Assembly: GCA_022482925.1 (NCBI GenBank)
Contig: JAKVOG010000006.1
Span: 150,843-214,842 of the forward strand
Source: Selenomonas sp.
GTDB taxonomy: Bacteria > Bacillota > Negativicutes > Selenomonadales > Selenomonadaceae
Length of the DNA: 64,000 nt
Reading direction: 5' to 3'
Below, piece after piece: positions 1 to 9,257 of the stretch (its first letter is position 1; every line of letters begins with the position of its first letter). The notes under the pieces are model-generated. The model saw nothing but the letters and a program-made list of their open reading frames with translations, made no database searches and was not told the origin of the DNA. The translations under genes and the position numbers were made by a program.

Positions 1-477
1 TTCTTTATAATATCCACCAGGAACAGATTTTCCTTCAGTTATTTCTGCCCTCTGATTATAATAAACTTCCTCTTCCTTTTGCAATAATTTTGTTTTGACA
101 TCATTCCCCTTCATCAAAGCAAAATCCTCTCGAGGAAATTTTTTTCTTAATTGACTATAGATATTGTTCTTTACCCGATCCTCCACAACAATATTTCCAT
201 CACCAGTCACAACAACAGCAATCTTAATCCGATCACCAGGACCAGCTGGTGCCTGATCACCATAAATCAAATGATGTGCCCGTTCATACAAATCACTAGT
301 CTTATAATCTGGTGATTTTTTTAGTTCTCTTGGAGTATTTCTTATTGCCTCCTGGCCTTTCTCTCTAGCCGATACTGTAGGCAATATCGTTTTAATATCC
401 CCACAATTACTAAAACCAGCTATAAACGGTACTATAAAGGCAAATAAAATAGTTATCCCTAAAATCCTTTTGTTCAT
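1..477 (-). CDS. Secreted protein of unknown function (3' part outside window)
   Basis: An open frame starts at an ATG at 475-477 on the minus strand, preceded by a GGAGG ribosome site, and runs off the left edge, giving 159 visible codons. Residues 2-19 are a short positively charged start followed by a hydrophobic stretch, consistent with a signal peptide or membrane anchor. The rest is polar, with a region around residues 72-85 resembling a beta strand followed by a Gly-Asp-Gly turn. No family is recognised. It lacks enzyme motifs in the visible part. It sits downstream of rsmG on the same strand, where many Firmicutes carry parA/parB, and is separated from it by the parS site. AT-rich relative to the neighbouring rsmG-mnmE genes, so it may be a later arrival. 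Confidence 0.7.
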   Translation of the reverse strand, partial: MNKRILGITILFAFIVPFIAGFSNCGDIKTILPTVSAREKGQEAIRNTPRELKKSPDYKTSDLYERAHHLIYGDQAPAGPGDRIKIAVVVTGDGNIVVEDRVKNNIYSQLRKKFPREDFALMKGNDVKTKLLQKEEEVYYNQRAEITEGKSVPGGYYKE

Positions 478-587
478 CCCTCTACCTCCACATAATTAGC
501 CTCTCAAACTATATACGATCTAACTCTCACCTTATTTTAATATATACGACACCATTATTAAAAGTCCTTCTCCAAATTATATTTAAA

Positions 588-603
588 TGTTTCACGTGAA
601 ACA
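588..603. other. parS: parS chromosome-partition site
   Basis: A perfect 16-bp palindrome, TGTTTCACGTGAAACA, differs at one symmetrical position from the Bacillus parS consensus. ParB/Spo0J binds such sites and spreads from them, loading SMC near the origin. It lies just downstream of rsmG and about 7 kb from dnaA, the expected location. No parA or parB gene is visible within the window. Confidence 0.9.
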
Positions 604-607
604 ATAC

Positions 608-1321
608 TTATAATGGATTTTTGGCCGGGGTTCCAGCTTTACGGGGATAGGTCTTTGGTGTAGGCATCCCCTTCGTGATGGTAATAACAGCCCGTACATC
701 ATCCAATCCCGGTAATTTGACCGAACGGATCCCAGTCTGGCTGCCGCCCATCACTTTGATGGCCTTTGCCGCTTCCTCATTCTCGGCCTGATATTGCATG
801 CCTTTGAGTGCCAGAAAATGACCGCCGCGTTTTACGAACGGCAGGCAGTATTCACAGAGAACCGGCAGCCGGGCTACAGCTCGCGATACCGCCAGATCGA
901 ACTGCTCCCGATAGGCTTTGTTGCGCGCCCCTTCCTCAGCACGGGCATGGACGCACTCTACGCCAGTCAGCCCCAGTTCATCGACCACGGTCTGCAGAAA
1001 ATGAATACGCTTATTCAGGGAATCCATAAGGGTCAGACGGATCTCCGGACAGAAAATCTTGAGTGGCAGGCCGGGAAAGCCTGCCCCCGTCCCCACGTCA
1101 ATGACAGAGACACTGCCCTGGAACAGCTTCTCATCATAGGCCGTCAGAGAGTCGATCATATGCTTGACCGCTACTTCATGTGCCTCAGTGATGGCGGTGA
1201 GATTCATCTTTTCATTCCACTCGACCAGCAGTTCATAGTAGCGGTTGAACTGCTGCAGCTGCTGATTGGACAGGCTGATGCCATAGTCACTGGCAGCCTG
1301 CTTCATCTCATCTATAAACAT
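608..1321 (-). CDS. rsmG: 16S rRNA (guanine-527-N7)-methyltransferase RsmG
   Basis: Encodes a 237-residue S-adenosylmethionine-dependent methyltransferase that modifies G527 in the 530 loop of 16S rRNA. The SAM-binding loop VIDVGTGAGFPG is at residues 73-84, following the family's conserved N-terminal NLTAI at 40-44; the later SRAVA motif is also present. Length matches the family. It lies 3 bases downstream of mnmG on the same strand, so it is almost certainly co-transcribed with it, the usual mnmG-rsmG pair near the origin (formerly gidA-gidB). The frame is intact. Confidence 0.97.
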   Translation of the reverse strand: MFIDEMKQAASDYGISLSNQQLQQFNRYYELLVEWNEKMNLTAITEAHEVAVKHMIDSLTAYDEKLFQGSVSVIDVGTGAGFPGLPLKIFCPEIRLTLMDSLNKRIHFLQTVVDELGLTGVECVHARAEEGARNKAYREQFDLAVSRAVARLPVLCEYCLPFVKRGGHFLALKGMQYQAENEEAAKAIKVMGGSQTGIRSVKLPGLDDVRAVITITKGMPTPKTYPRKAGTPAKNPL

Positions 1322-1324
1322 CTC

Positions 1325-3214
1325 TTATTTCTCCTTCATGCGGCGCTGTTGCTCGAGCCAGACGAGCAATACCGATACATCTGCCGGCGAGACGCCACTG
1401 ATCCGGCTGGCCTGTCCGACCGAACGCGGACGGATCTTCTCCAGCTTCTCACGGCCTTCATCACGCAGACTCGGCACCTGCTGATAGTCAATATCTTCCG
1501 GCAGCAGCTTCTCTTCGAGCTTTTCCATGCGCTCGACCTGCTCCAGCTGCTTTTGGATGTAACCCTCATAGGTGATCGAGATCTCGACCTGCTGCCGGAC
1601 CTCATCGGCCAGCTCTGGCAGCCCGAAGGCAGTCTGCAGCTTGTCATAACTCACATCCGGACGACGCAGCAGCTCATAGAAGCTCGTGGCATTGCGGATG
1701 GGTTCAATGCCGGCCTCAGCCAGCTTCGTCTTGATATCCTGACTCGGATTGATGCTCGTCTTACGGAGCATTTCCATTGCCTGCTGGATAGCCTGCTGCT
1801 TCTGCGTGAAGCGTTCCCAGCGGTCATTCTGTACCAGACCTACCCGGCGTCCCAGCGGCGTCAGCCGCTGATCGGCATTGTCCTGTCGCAGCAGCAAACG
1901 ATACTCAGCCCGACTGGTCATGATGCGATACGGTTCACTGGTTCCTTTCGTCACCAGATCATCGATCAGGACACCGATATAGGCATCACTGCGTTTGAGC
2001 ACCAGTGGCTCTTCCTCTTTGATGAACATCGCTGCATTGATGCCGGCCACGATTCCCTGGGCAGCCGCTTCCTCATAACCGGACGTACCATTAGCCTGAC
2101 CGGCCGAGAAGAAGCCTTTGATGACTTTGAACTCCAGTGTCGGCTTCAGCTGGGTCGGGTCGATGCAGTCATACTCGATGGCATAGCCGGCCCGCATGAC
2201 TCTGGCATGCTCCAGACCAGGAATCGTCCGCAGGAAATCCAGCTGTACATCCATCGGCATGCTCGTGCTCATTCCCTGCACATAAACTTCATTCGTATGC
2301 AATCCTTCCGGCTCGAGGAACAGCTGATGTCGTTCCTTATCCGGGAAACGCAGGATCTTCGTCTCGATTGACGGACAGTAGCGTGGTCCGATACCCTCAA
2401 TGATACCATTGGCCATCGGTGCCCGGCTCATGTTATCCCGCAGGATCTTATGCGTCGCCTCATTCGTATAGGTCAGCCAGCAGGGAGTCTGCTCACGCGT
2501 CTTCACATCGCTCATAAAGGAAAAGTTCCGGCATTCATCATCGCCCGGCTGAATCTCCATCTTCGAGTAATCGAGCGTACGCCCATCCACACGGGCCGGC
2601 GTCCCTGTCTTGAAGCGCATAAGCTTGATGCCGGCCTCAATCAGTGAATCAGAAAAGCGCATCGCGGCCCGCTGTCCGTTTGGCCCCCCCATATAGGTGT
2701 GCTCACCGATGATGATACGGCCTTTCAGATAGGTTCCAGTCGCCATGACAACTGCCCGTGACTCGTAGATCTCGCCAGTCTCTACCTGGACACCGGTTAC
2801 CTTACCGTCTTCAACCAGCAGCTTATCGATGAGGATCTGCTTGACATCCAGGTTCTCGGTATTCTCGCAGGTCTCCTTCATCGTGAACTGATAGAGCTTC
2901 TTGTCCGCCTGTGCCCGCAAAGCATGAACAGCCGGCCCCTTGCCCGTATTGAGCATACGGAACTGGATGCAGGTCTTGTCTGCATTCACGCCCATCTCGC
3001 CGCCCAATGCATCAAGCTCACGTACCAGATGCCCCTTGGCCGGTCCGCCTACGGATGGATTGCAGGGCATCATCGCGATATTATCCATCGACAACGTAGC
3101 CAGCAGAGTACGGCAGCCGATCCGGGCCGCTGCCAGGGCTGCTTCGACACCGGCATGGCCGGCACCGACGACGATCACATCATACCGGTCCGCTACAAAT
3201 ACATTCTTATCCAA
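1325..3214 (-). CDS. mnmG: tRNA uridine-5-carboxymethylaminomethyl modification enzyme, FAD subunit
   Basis: A 629-residue flavoprotein that, with MnmE, installs the carboxymethylaminomethyl group on wobble uridine 34 of certain tRNAs. The FAD-binding Rossmann motif GAGHAG is at residues 17-22, followed by the conserved PSVGGPAKG segment near residue 53 and the C-terminal helical domain with RPDVSY. Full length for the family. It lies between mnmE upstream (61-base gap) and rsmG downstream (3-base gap), and all are read on the minus strand, so the partner proteins are encoded together. Confidence 0.98.
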   Translation of the reverse strand: MDKNVFVADRYDVIVVGAGHAGVEAALAAARIGCRTLLATLSMDNIAMMPCNPSVGGPAKGHLVRELDALGGEMGVNADKTCIQFRMLNTGKGPAVHALRAQADKKLYQFTMKETCENTENLDVKQILIDKLLVEDGKVTGVQVETGEIYESRAVVMATGTYLKGRIIIGEHTYMGGPNGQRAAMRFSDSLIEAGIKLMRFKTGTPARVDGRTLDYSKMEIQPGDDECRNFSFMSDVKTREQTPCWLTYTNEATHKILRDNMSRAPMANGIIEGIGPRYCPSIETKILRFPDKERHQLFLEPEGLHTNEVYVQGMSTSMPMDVQLDFLRTIPGLEHARVMRAGYAIEYDCIDPTQLKPTLEFKVIKGFFSAGQANGTSGYEEAAAQGIVAGINAAMFIKEEEPLVLKRSDAYIGVLIDDLVTKGTSEPYRIMTSRAEYRLLLRQDNADQRLTPLGRRVGLVQNDRWERFTQKQQAIQQAMEMLRKTSINPSQDIKTKLAEAGIEPIRNATSFYELLRRPDVSYDKLQTAFGLPELADEVRQQVEISITYEGYIQKQLEQVERMEKLEEKLLPEDIDYQQVPSLRDEGREKLEKIRPRSVGQASRISGVSPADVSVLLVWLEQQRRMKEK

Positions 3215-3275
3215 TGAAAATCAACCTTCTTCTATCGAATATGGTGCACGGATACATACACCATAGATTCCACAC

Positions 3276-4655
3276 TTACTTGCCAATACAGAACTTCGAG
3301 AATATCTCATCAATGATATCCTCACCGACAGTCTCACCAGTCAGTTCGCCCAGTTTCTCCCAGGCCGACCGCAGGTCGATGGAAATGAAATCCAGCCCCA
3401 TCTCGGCCTCGATTGTCCGCAGGCAGGCTGCCAGATGTTCATCGGCCCGTCTGAGTATCTCCGCCTGGCGCTCATCATTGACGAACGTGCCTTCATCATT
3501 TGACATATCACCGGTATAAACCTTAGCCATGATGGCCTGAGTCAGTGCCTCCAGACCATCTTCATTCACAGTCGATACCGGGATGATTTCCGAACATGTT
3601 TTCGCTTTTAATTGTTGCACATCCAAAACCGGCTCGAGATCGGACTTATTGAGCAGGATGAGTGCCTCCCGGCCATCGACCAGGGATAATATCTCCTCGT
3701 CCTCAGCCGTAAGCTCCCGCGAGGCATCGAATAAAGCCAGTATAAGGGCCGCCTGGTCCACATAAGCCCTGGCCTTATCCACGCCGATCTGCTCAACAAC
3801 ATCATCGGTGGCACGGATACCGGCTGTATCGATGATGCGCAGGGGTACGCCGCCGACATTGGCATATTCCTCGATGGAATCCCGGGTCGTCCCCGGGATA
3901 TCGGTGACAATCGCGCGTTCCTCCCGGAGAAGGGCATTGAGCAGGCTGGACTTGCCGACATTCGGTTTTCCGATGATTGCCGTCATGAGTCCTTCCCGCA
4001 GGATCCGCCCGGTATGGGCCGTGCAAAGCAGCCGCCGTATTTTGTTGCGTACGTCAACCACATTTTCGATTACATCTTTCGTGACTACATCATCTACTTC
4101 ATCTTCCGGAAAATCGATGGCGGCTTCCAGATGCGCAATCTGTCCGAGGATCGTATGACGCATCGTCTGGATTTCAGCGGAAAAATGTCCGGCCAGATGG
4201 CCCGTTGCCATCGACAGAGAACGTTCTGTCCTGGCACCGATGATATCCATGACAGCCTGTGCCTGTGACAAGTCCAGCCGCCCATTGAGGAAGGCGCGCT
4301 TCGTGAACTCACCGCGCTCTGCCGGTCTTGCTCCGGCCTGATAGGTCAGCTGCAGGGTCCGGCGCAGCGGCATGATGCCGCCATGGCACTGCAGCTCGAC
4401 AACATCTTCCTTCGTATAGGAATGTGGCGCCTGCATAAGAAGCGCCACCGCTTCATCAACGACAGCCCCGGTTTCATCGACGATCCGGCCATATACGGCC
4501 CGCTGCGTGCCATAGTCAGTCAGTTTGCGCCCACTGGCTGGCCGGAATACCGCCGTGGCCACCTCTATAGCCCTTTCTCCGCTCACGCGAATGATACCAA
4601 TGCCGCCCTCGCCCATGGCAGTGGCAATGGCACTGATTGTATCTCCCTGTTGCAT
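3276..4655 (-). CDS. mnmE: tRNA uridine-5-carboxymethylaminomethyl modification GTPase MnmE
   Basis: A 459-residue GTPase, partner of MnmG in wobble-uridine modification. Domains in order: N-terminal tetrahydrofolate-binding domain, helical domain, and an inserted G domain with GKPNVGKS (P-loop), DIPGTTRD (switch) and NKSD. It ends in the family's CxGK motif as CIGK. An ATG 18 bases upstream (4673) is in frame but has no ribosome site; the ATG at 4655 follows AGAGGTAG and is preferred. The terminator at 4694-4730 separates it from the jag operon, so it probably has its own promoter in 4656-4693. Confidence 0.97.
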   Translation of the reverse strand: MQQGDTISAIATAMGEGGIGIIRVSGERAIEVATAVFRPASGRKLTDYGTQRAVYGRIVDETGAVVDEAVALLMQAPHSYTKEDVVELQCHGGIMPLRRTLQLTYQAGARPAERGEFTKRAFLNGRLDLSQAQAVMDIIGARTERSLSMATGHLAGHFSAEIQTMRHTILGQIAHLEAAIDFPEDEVDDVVTKDVIENVVDVRNKIRRLLCTAHTGRILREGLMTAIIGKPNVGKSSLLNALLREERAIVTDIPGTTRDSIEEYANVGGVPLRIIDTAGIRATDDVVEQIGVDKARAYVDQAALILALFDASRELTAEDEEILSLVDGREALILLNKSDLEPVLDVQQLKAKTCSEIIPVSTVNEDGLEALTQAIMAKVYTGDMSNDEGTFVNDERQAEILRRADEHLAACLRTIEAEMGLDFISIDLRSAWEKLGELTGETVGEDIIDEIFSKFCIGK

Positions 4656-4693
4656 ACTATCTACCTCTTGCATAAATTTATGTATCTTTATAG

Positions 4694-4730
4694 TAAAAAG
4701 GGCAGCCTCAATAAATGAGACAGCCCTTTC
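4694..4730 (-). terminator. Intrinsic terminator after jag
   Basis: Read on the minus strand, an imperfect hairpin (AAAGGGCTG pairing with the GCCCTTT arm, plus a CTCA/TGAG inner stem) is followed by a run of T. It lies just after the jag stop codon and ends the rpmH-rnpA-yidD-yidC-jag transcript. Confidence 0.7.
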
Positions 4731-4756
4731 ACAGCTCTCTTGCTGAACAGCTATTC

Positions 4757-5533
4757 TTATTCTTCGTCGAAACGCTCATAGTCGCGTTTCCGTGACCGAC
4801 GGCGCTTCGGTGCAATCACTACATAGCGGCGCGGTTCATCTCCGGCGCTGAAGGTTGTAACCCGACGGTTATCCTGCAGGGCCATATGGATGATCTTGCG
4901 CTCATGGCGGTTCATCGGTTCAAGATGAACTTCATCGCCGATACGGCAGGCCTTCTCAGCCAGATGACCGGCCAGACGAGTCAGTGTCTCTTCACGGCGT
5001 GAGCGATAGTTCTCGATATCAATGATGATACGGACACGGCCATCGGAAATTCCCCGGTTCGCTGCCAGGTTGGTCAGATACTGGAGCGAATCCAGCGTCT
5101 GTCCATGCTTGCCGATCAGGATGCCGAGATCCTCACCGACCAGGTTGAATACCGTGCCTTCTTCCGTCTCACTGCAATTCAGTGTCAAATTGATACGCAT
5201 CGCTGCAAAGACATCACGCAGGAACTTTTCCGCCCGGCTGATCTGAGCCGCGGCATCAACCGCAGCAGGACGCTCATCCGAATCAGACTGAGCAGTCTGC
5301 GGCTGATCCTGCTGCACCTTTTCTACTTCTACTGCTGCCGGCTGGGCAGGATCGACCGGCTTACACGTAACCCGTATACGGGCTGGCTTCACACCGATCA
5401 GTCCCAGAAAACCATTGGATGGCTGAGCAAGGACCTCGTAGCTGACCTTGTCCTCAGTTGTCCCCAACTGCGCCAGTGCTGCCGCCAGCGCAGCTTCTAC
5501 TGTCTTACCAGTTGTCTCAACAACATCTGCCAT
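4757..5533 (-). CDS. jag: RNA-binding protein Jag/KhpB (Jag-N, KH and R3H domains)
   Basis: A 258-residue RNA-binding protein. The N-terminal Jag-N domain is followed by a linker rich in Gln, Ala and Asp, a type II KH domain with its GKHG loop (GILIGKHGQTLDSLQ), and a C-terminal R3H domain with the NRHERK motif. It ends in a basic tail. The frame can be opened to 5590, but the ATG at 5533 follows a strong GGAGG that lies inside the end of yidC, and begins directly after the yidC stop, so 5533 is chosen. In Firmicutes KhpB works with KhpA and affects cell division and RNA stability. Last gene of the rpmH-jag operon. Confidence 0.95.
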   Translation of the reverse strand: MADVVETTGKTVEAALAAALAQLGTTEDKVSYEVLAQPSNGFLGLIGVKPARIRVTCKPVDPAQPAAVEVEKVQQDQPQTAQSDSDERPAAVDAAAQISRAEKFLRDVFAAMRINLTLNCSETEEGTVFNLVGEDLGILIGKHGQTLDSLQYLTNLAANRGISDGRVRIIIDIENYRSRREETLTRLAGHLAEKACRIGDEVHLEPMNRHERKIIHMALQDNRRVTTFSAGDEPRRYVVIAPKRRRSRKRDYERFDEE

Positions 5534-5534
5534 A

Positions 5535-6203
5535 TCAGGCAGCCTCCTTTTTCGTATCCTCACCACGGTACATCCACCACTGCTGGGCAATCTGTACTAC
5601 GTTCATCGTTACCCAGTAAAGAACCAGGCCCGATGGGAACGTCAGAGAAATCCAACCGATGAAGAGCGGCATGACAACCATCATGACCTTCATCTGCTGA
5701 TTCATTTCTGTCGTCGTCATCTTCTGCTGCAGGAATGTCGTAAATGCCGACAAAACTGGCAGGATGTACAGCGGGTCAGCCTGTGACATGCTTGGCAGCC
5801 AGAGGAACTGCGCTGCTTCCGGCGAAGGATAAGTGAAGTTATACAGTGCATAATACATGCCCATCAGGATTGGCATCTGGATGATCAGCGGCAGGCAGCC
5901 TGCCAGCGGATTGACGCCAGCTTCCTTGTACAAAGCTCCGACCTTCTGCTGCATGACCTGCGGATTATCCTTATACTTCTCCTGCAGTTTTTTCATTTTC
6001 GGTGAAAGTTCCTGCATGGCCTTCATCGACTTCACCTGTTTTACCGTCAACGGATACAGGATCATCTTGATGATGATCGTCAGCAGGATAATCGACAAAC
6101 CGTAGCTGCCAACACCGGCCATATCGGTAAGCGAATGCAACGCCTCCAGCACAATGTGCAGGATATTCTCAATCGGCGCAAAAATTGTTCCAAAGAAACC
6201 CAA
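5535..6203 (-). CDS. yidC: Membrane protein insertase YidC/Oxa1 family
   Basis: A 222-residue integral membrane protein with the conserved YidC core: a first membrane segment near residues 33-53, the cytoplasmic amphipathic hairpin containing MKKLQEKYKDNPQ, and later membrane segments with the GCLPLIIQMPI and FPSGLVLYW motifs. It inserts proteins into the inner membrane. It lacks the lipobox signal seen in the Bacillus SpoIIIJ form and the large periplasmic domain of the E. coli form, as expected for Negativicutes. It sits between yidD and jag in the usual operon. Confidence 0.96.
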   Translation of the reverse strand: MGFFGTIFAPIENILHIVLEALHSLTDMAGVGSYGLSIILLTIIIKMILYPLTVKQVKSMKAMQELSPKMKKLQEKYKDNPQVMQQKVGALYKEAGVNPLAGCLPLIIQMPILMGMYYALYNFTYPSPEAAQFLWLPSMSQADPLYILPVLSAFTTFLQQKMTTTEMNQQMKVMMVVMPLFIGWISLTFPSGLVLYWVTMNVVQIAQQWWMYRGEDTKKEAA

Positions 6204-6294
6204 ACCATCACGTCCTAATCTAAAATTCGTAATAACAACATGCGTGTGCTGCTGCGCTCATCTTCCAGCCTGAATCCGTACGCAACTGCACACT

Positions 6295-6507
6295 CTATGG
6301 AACAGGGTCATATCCGCCCTTGTGGAATGGATGGCAGCGAAGAATCCGCTTGATTGCCAGCCAGCCGCCACGGCGAGCCCCGTATCTCTCAACTGCGATC
6401 ATAGCATACTCCGAACAGGTCGGAATATACCGGCAGGAAGGCGGCTTCAACGGCGAAATGAAGTTCCGATAGAACTTTATCATGAGCAGCAGCGCCTTTT
6501 TCATCAT
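6295..6507 (-). CDS. yidD: Membrane protein insertion efficiency factor YidD
   Basis: A 70-residue protein with the YidD pattern: an N-terminal amphipathic helix, then [20 protein letters not shown] and SEYA, with three conserved cysteines (the third in [15 protein letters not shown]). It is thought to assist YidC-dependent insertion at the inner face of the membrane. Its ATG overlaps the rnpA stop codon by four bases (ATGA), so translation is coupled to rnpA. A 91-base gap separates it from yidC, with no other gene in it. Confidence 0.95.
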   Translation of the reverse strand: MMKKALLLMIKFYRNFISPLKPPSCRYIPTCSEYAMIAVERYGARRGGWLAIKRILRCHPFHKGGYDPVP

Positions 6508-6911
6508 TTTCCCTGCCTCTTATCCATCTTCTTGTCTGCAGCCGGCTCATTCTCCCGGAATACTCCAGCCTTCCTGCCCAGTGACAGAAACGCTTTTTCT
6601 ACCACATCGCATTTGACATTCACCATGGCCTTACGTCCGACCAGCAGCAGAGCCAGTCCGGGACGTACAAGATCCTGATGGTGACGATAGGTTTCCCGCA
6701 GCAGACGCTTGACCCGGTTGCGCGTTACCGCACAGCCCAGTTTCTTGCCAGCTGCAAAGCCTACCTTTCCTTCCAGACGATCTGACTCAAAAGCATACAG
6801 CACAAAATACCGGTTCGCCCAGGAACGGCCGGTCCGGTAAACCCGCTGGAAATCACTTCTGCGCTTCAGCATCCGTTTTCTCGGTAATGTAAGCATTCGT
6901 AATTTCACCAT
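6504..6911 (-). CDS. rnpA: Ribonuclease P protein component
   Basis: A small basic protein that supports the RNase P RNA in removing tRNA 5' leaders. The signature RNR motif is present as [11 protein letters not shown], with the preceding [12 protein letters not shown] strand. The frame gives 135 residues from 6911; internal ATGs at residues 6 and 14 are possible starts because none has a strong ribosome site, and the family normally begins close to the [11 protein letters not shown] segment. It follows rpmH on the minus strand, the near-universal arrangement, with an attenuator-like hairpin between them. Confidence 0.95.
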   Translation of the reverse strand: MVKLRMLTLPRKRMLKRRSDFQRVYRTGRSWANRYFVLYAFESDRLEGKVGFAAGKKLGCAVTRNRVKRLLRETYRHHQDLVRPGLALLLVGRKAMVNVKCDVVEKAFLSLGRKAGVFRENEPAADKKMDKRQGK

Positions 6912-6944
6912 AATCTATCTAAAATATAACGTTAACTAAAGAAA

Positions 6945-6967
6945 AAGGCCACCGATACAGTGACCTT
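6945..6967 (-). terminator. Attenuator-like hairpin between rpmH and rnpA
   Basis: On the minus strand an 8-bp stem (AAGGTCAC with GTGGCCTT, one G-U pair) is followed by TTTTTC. It lies just after the rpmH stop, and could reduce read-through so that ribosomal protein L34 is made in excess over RNase P protein. Confidence 0.6.
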
Positions 6968-6977
6968 GCTGTAAAAT

Positions 6978-7112
6978 TTATGCCGAAAGCTTCTTTCTAC
7001 CGCGCTGGCGTCTTCTCTTCAGAACGAGACGGCCGCCTTTCGTCTTCATGCGCTCACGGAAGCCATGAGTCTGTTTTCTCCAATGGTTGTTCGGCTGATA
7101 AGTCTGTTTCAT
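6978..7112 (-). CDS. rpmH: 50S ribosomal protein L34
   Basis: A 44-residue highly basic protein starting MKQTYQPNN and ending GRKKLSA, matching L34 along its whole length (KRTFQPNNRKR-type start, GFRERM centre, [12 protein letters not shown] end). The ATG at 7110-7112 is preceded by a GGAGGTG ribosome site. It is the first gene of the minus-strand operon that runs away from dnaA. Confidence 0.97.
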   Translation of the reverse strand: MKQTYQPNNHWRKQTHGFRERMKTKGGRLVLKRRRQRGRKKLSA

Positions 7113-7563
7113 TCGTTAAACACCTCCTTATATTAATTCCTTCTGATTTTTCTACTCGTTATAGAAGCAATGGATCAGAAATTGCTGATTTATGCTCAGG
7201 CAGGGAACTCCCCCGCACTAAGACTCACCGTAAATTATAGCCTACGCCATTAATAGTGTCAAGATTTTCCCTTGCCCTTTTTCGGCTGTATTGTGGATAT
7301 TTTTCTCGTTATCGCGGGTTATCCCCTCAAAAGTTGTTGATAACTTTGTCTTATTTTGATAAGATATTGTTGATTATTGTGCGGAAAACTCCACAGTCTC
7401 AGAATATATGCCAGACAAAACGCCCATATCTTATCCAATATTCCCGCCTCTTCTCCTGGGAATACCTTCACTTATCCACAGCTGTGGATAAAATTGTGGA
7501 TAAAAATATTCACCTGTGGAAAAAAATTTCTACATACTCTATAAGCAGAAAGGGTTATATTAC
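7113..7563. other. oriC: oriC, part upstream of dnaA (DnaA-box cluster and AT-rich region)
   Basis: A 451-base gene-free stretch between divergent rpmH and dnaA. Perfect or near-perfect DnaA boxes (TTATCCACA) occur at 7472-7480, 7483-7491 (reverse) and 7495-7503 (reverse), with weaker ones at 7292-7300, 7319-7327, 7334-7342, 7431-7439 and 7515-7523. The boxes at 7472-7523 lie directly against the dnaA start, so DnaA probably also represses its own gene. The promoters of rpmH and dnaA must lie here; I could not assign them with certainty. Confidence 0.9.
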
Positions 7564-8997
7564 ATGGAGCAATCACAGCTGCAGGCAGTGTGGGAGCAGA
7601 TCCTCAATAATATGCGGGATCAGCTGGCCGCATCTGCTTTTAAATGGCTCAATCCGGTCAAGCCTCTCTCCCTGACCGACTCCGAACTTGTCCTCGGTAC
7701 ACAGACCGGCATGGCTAAAGATTGGATTACCAGTCACTATCTCACGATTCTCGAGGATGCCGTCAGTGCCGTTCTTGGCGAACCACGAAAAATTACGATG
7801 AAGGTCGTCGAATCAGCCCCCATCAAGGAAGAACCGGCTGTTCAGGCAGTACCGGCATCAGCAGTACGCGCACATAAAGATCAGGAAAACCCGGATCAGG
7901 GCAGCCTCTTCTCTGAATCTGCCGCTGCAGCCAACGACAATGGAGACATGCATATCGTCGCCGCTGGCGATGGTGCATCACTGAACCCAAAGTATACCTT
8001 TGATACCTTCGTCACCGGCAGTTCCAACCGCTTCGCACACGCCGCGGCCATGGCTGTGGCCGAGTCACCGGGTAAGGTATATAACCCGTTCTTCATGTAT
8101 GGCGGCGTTGGTCTGGGCAAGACCCATCTGATGCATGCCATCGGCAACCGGGTCCTGCACAACCATCCGGAAATGCGGGTCCTCTACGTATCGAGTGAGC
8201 AGTTCACGAATGAGATCATCCGCTCCATCCAGGAGGGCAACGCCGAAAAGTTCCGTCAGAAGTACCGGAACATCGATGTCCTGCTGGTCGACGATATCCA
8301 GTTCCTGTCCGGCAAGACGAGTACCCAGGAAGAATTCTTCCATACATTCAACACCCTGCACGATTCGCAGAAACAGATCATCCTGTCATCCGATCGTCCG
8401 CCGCGCGAAGTAGAGCGTCTGGAAGACCGTCTGCGTTCCCGCTTTGAATGGGGCCTCATCACCGATATCCAGGCACCAGACCTCGAGACGCGTATCGCCA
8501 TCCTGAAAAACAAAGCGCAGCTCGATCATTTCAGCGTTCCGAACGACGTCATGGTCTACATTGCCAGCCGTATCGACAGCAACATCCGTGAGCTGGAAGG
8601 CGCCCTCACGCGTGTCGTCGCTTATGCATCCCTTATTAAGAAACCGGTCACAACCGAACTGGTTGCCGAGGCACTCAAAGATGTGTTCCCGAACAACAAG
8701 ACCAAAGAGATCACGATGGAAGTGATTCAGGAGATCGTTGCTTCCTACTTCAAGATGAAGATTGAAGACCTGCATGCCAAGAAGCGCACACGCAGCATTG
8801 CGTTCCCGCGCCAGATTGCCATGTATCTCTGCCGTGAACTCACCGACACCTCCCTGCCGCAGATTGGCAACTTCTTTGGCGGCCGCGATCACACCACCGT
8901 CATTCATGCCTGCGACAAGATCAACAAAGAAAAAGACGCGGATATGAAACTCAACGCCATCCTGAATGAGTTGGTCGAGCGTATCCAGAAGATGTGA
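7564..8997 (+). CDS. dnaA: Chromosomal replication initiator protein DnaA
   Basis: A 477-residue AAA+ ATPase that binds DnaA boxes and melts the origin. Domain I covers about residues 1-80. A variable Gln/Ala-rich linker follows. The AAA+ domain carries Walker A GGVGLGKT (180-187) and Walker B LLVDDIQF (around 243). Domain IV ends with the DnaA signature GGRDHTTVIHA. The frame extends 48 bases upstream to 7516, but those codons overlap a DnaA box; the ATG at 7564 after AGAAAGGG gives the normal start MEQSQLQAVW. It is flanked by DnaA boxes on both sides. Confidence 0.97.
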   Translation: MEQSQLQAVWEQILNNMRDQLAASAFKWLNPVKPLSLTDSELVLGTQTGMAKDWITSHYLTILEDAVSAVLGEPRKITMKVVESAPIKEEPAVQAVPASAVRAHKDQENPDQGSLFSESAAAANDNGDMHIVAAGDGASLNPKYTFDTFVTGSSNRFAHAAAMAVAESPGKVYNPFFMYGGVGLGKTHLMHAIGNRVLHNHPEMRVLYVSSEQFTNEIIRSIQEGNAEKFRQKYRNIDVLLVDDIQFLSGKTSTQEEFFHTFNTLHDSQKQIILSSDRPPREVERLEDRLRSRFEWGLITDIQAPDLETRIAILKNKAQLDHFSVPNDVMVYIASRIDSNIRELEGALTRVVAYASLIKKPVTTELVAEALKDVFPNNKTKEITMEVIQEIVASYFKMKIEDLHAKKRTRSIAFPRQIAMYLCRELTDTSLPQIGNFFGGRDHTTVIHACDKINKEKDADMKLNAILNELVERIQKM

Positions 8998-9257
8998 ACA
9001 GAATTGTCGTGGATAACTCTGTGGACATGCCTGCAGATTTCCTGTCGACAGAATGTGGATAAGTAAGAGGGGAGATTATCACCGTGGATAGTGTGGATAA
9101 CCTCCCCTCTTGTTATGAACACCTTACTAACAGCAAACTTGTAGATAAAACCTGCCATTGCTAGCCTTATCCACTTTTCCACAAGGCCTACTACTACGAC
9201 GGCTATTTATTTATATATCTCCAGTGTAATAATAAAAAAAAGAGAGAGGACCAAAAA
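8998..9257. other. oriC: oriC, part between dnaA and dnaN
   Basis: A 260-base spacer with DnaA boxes at 9054-9062 and 9092-9100 (both perfect TGTGGATAA), and variants at 9007-9016, 9082-9090, 9167-9175 and 9175-9183. It is followed by an AT-rich stretch at 9200-9245 that could serve as the unwinding element, and a ribosome site AGAGAGGA before dnaN. Together with 7113-7563 this forms a bipartite origin of the Bacillus type. Confidence 0.85.

Noticed and set aside
794..2371. 525-codon open frame on the plus strand opposite mnmG and rsmG
   Set aside because: It is antisense to two well-supported conserved genes, has no ribosome site or domain, and is the kind of shadow frame common in this base composition.
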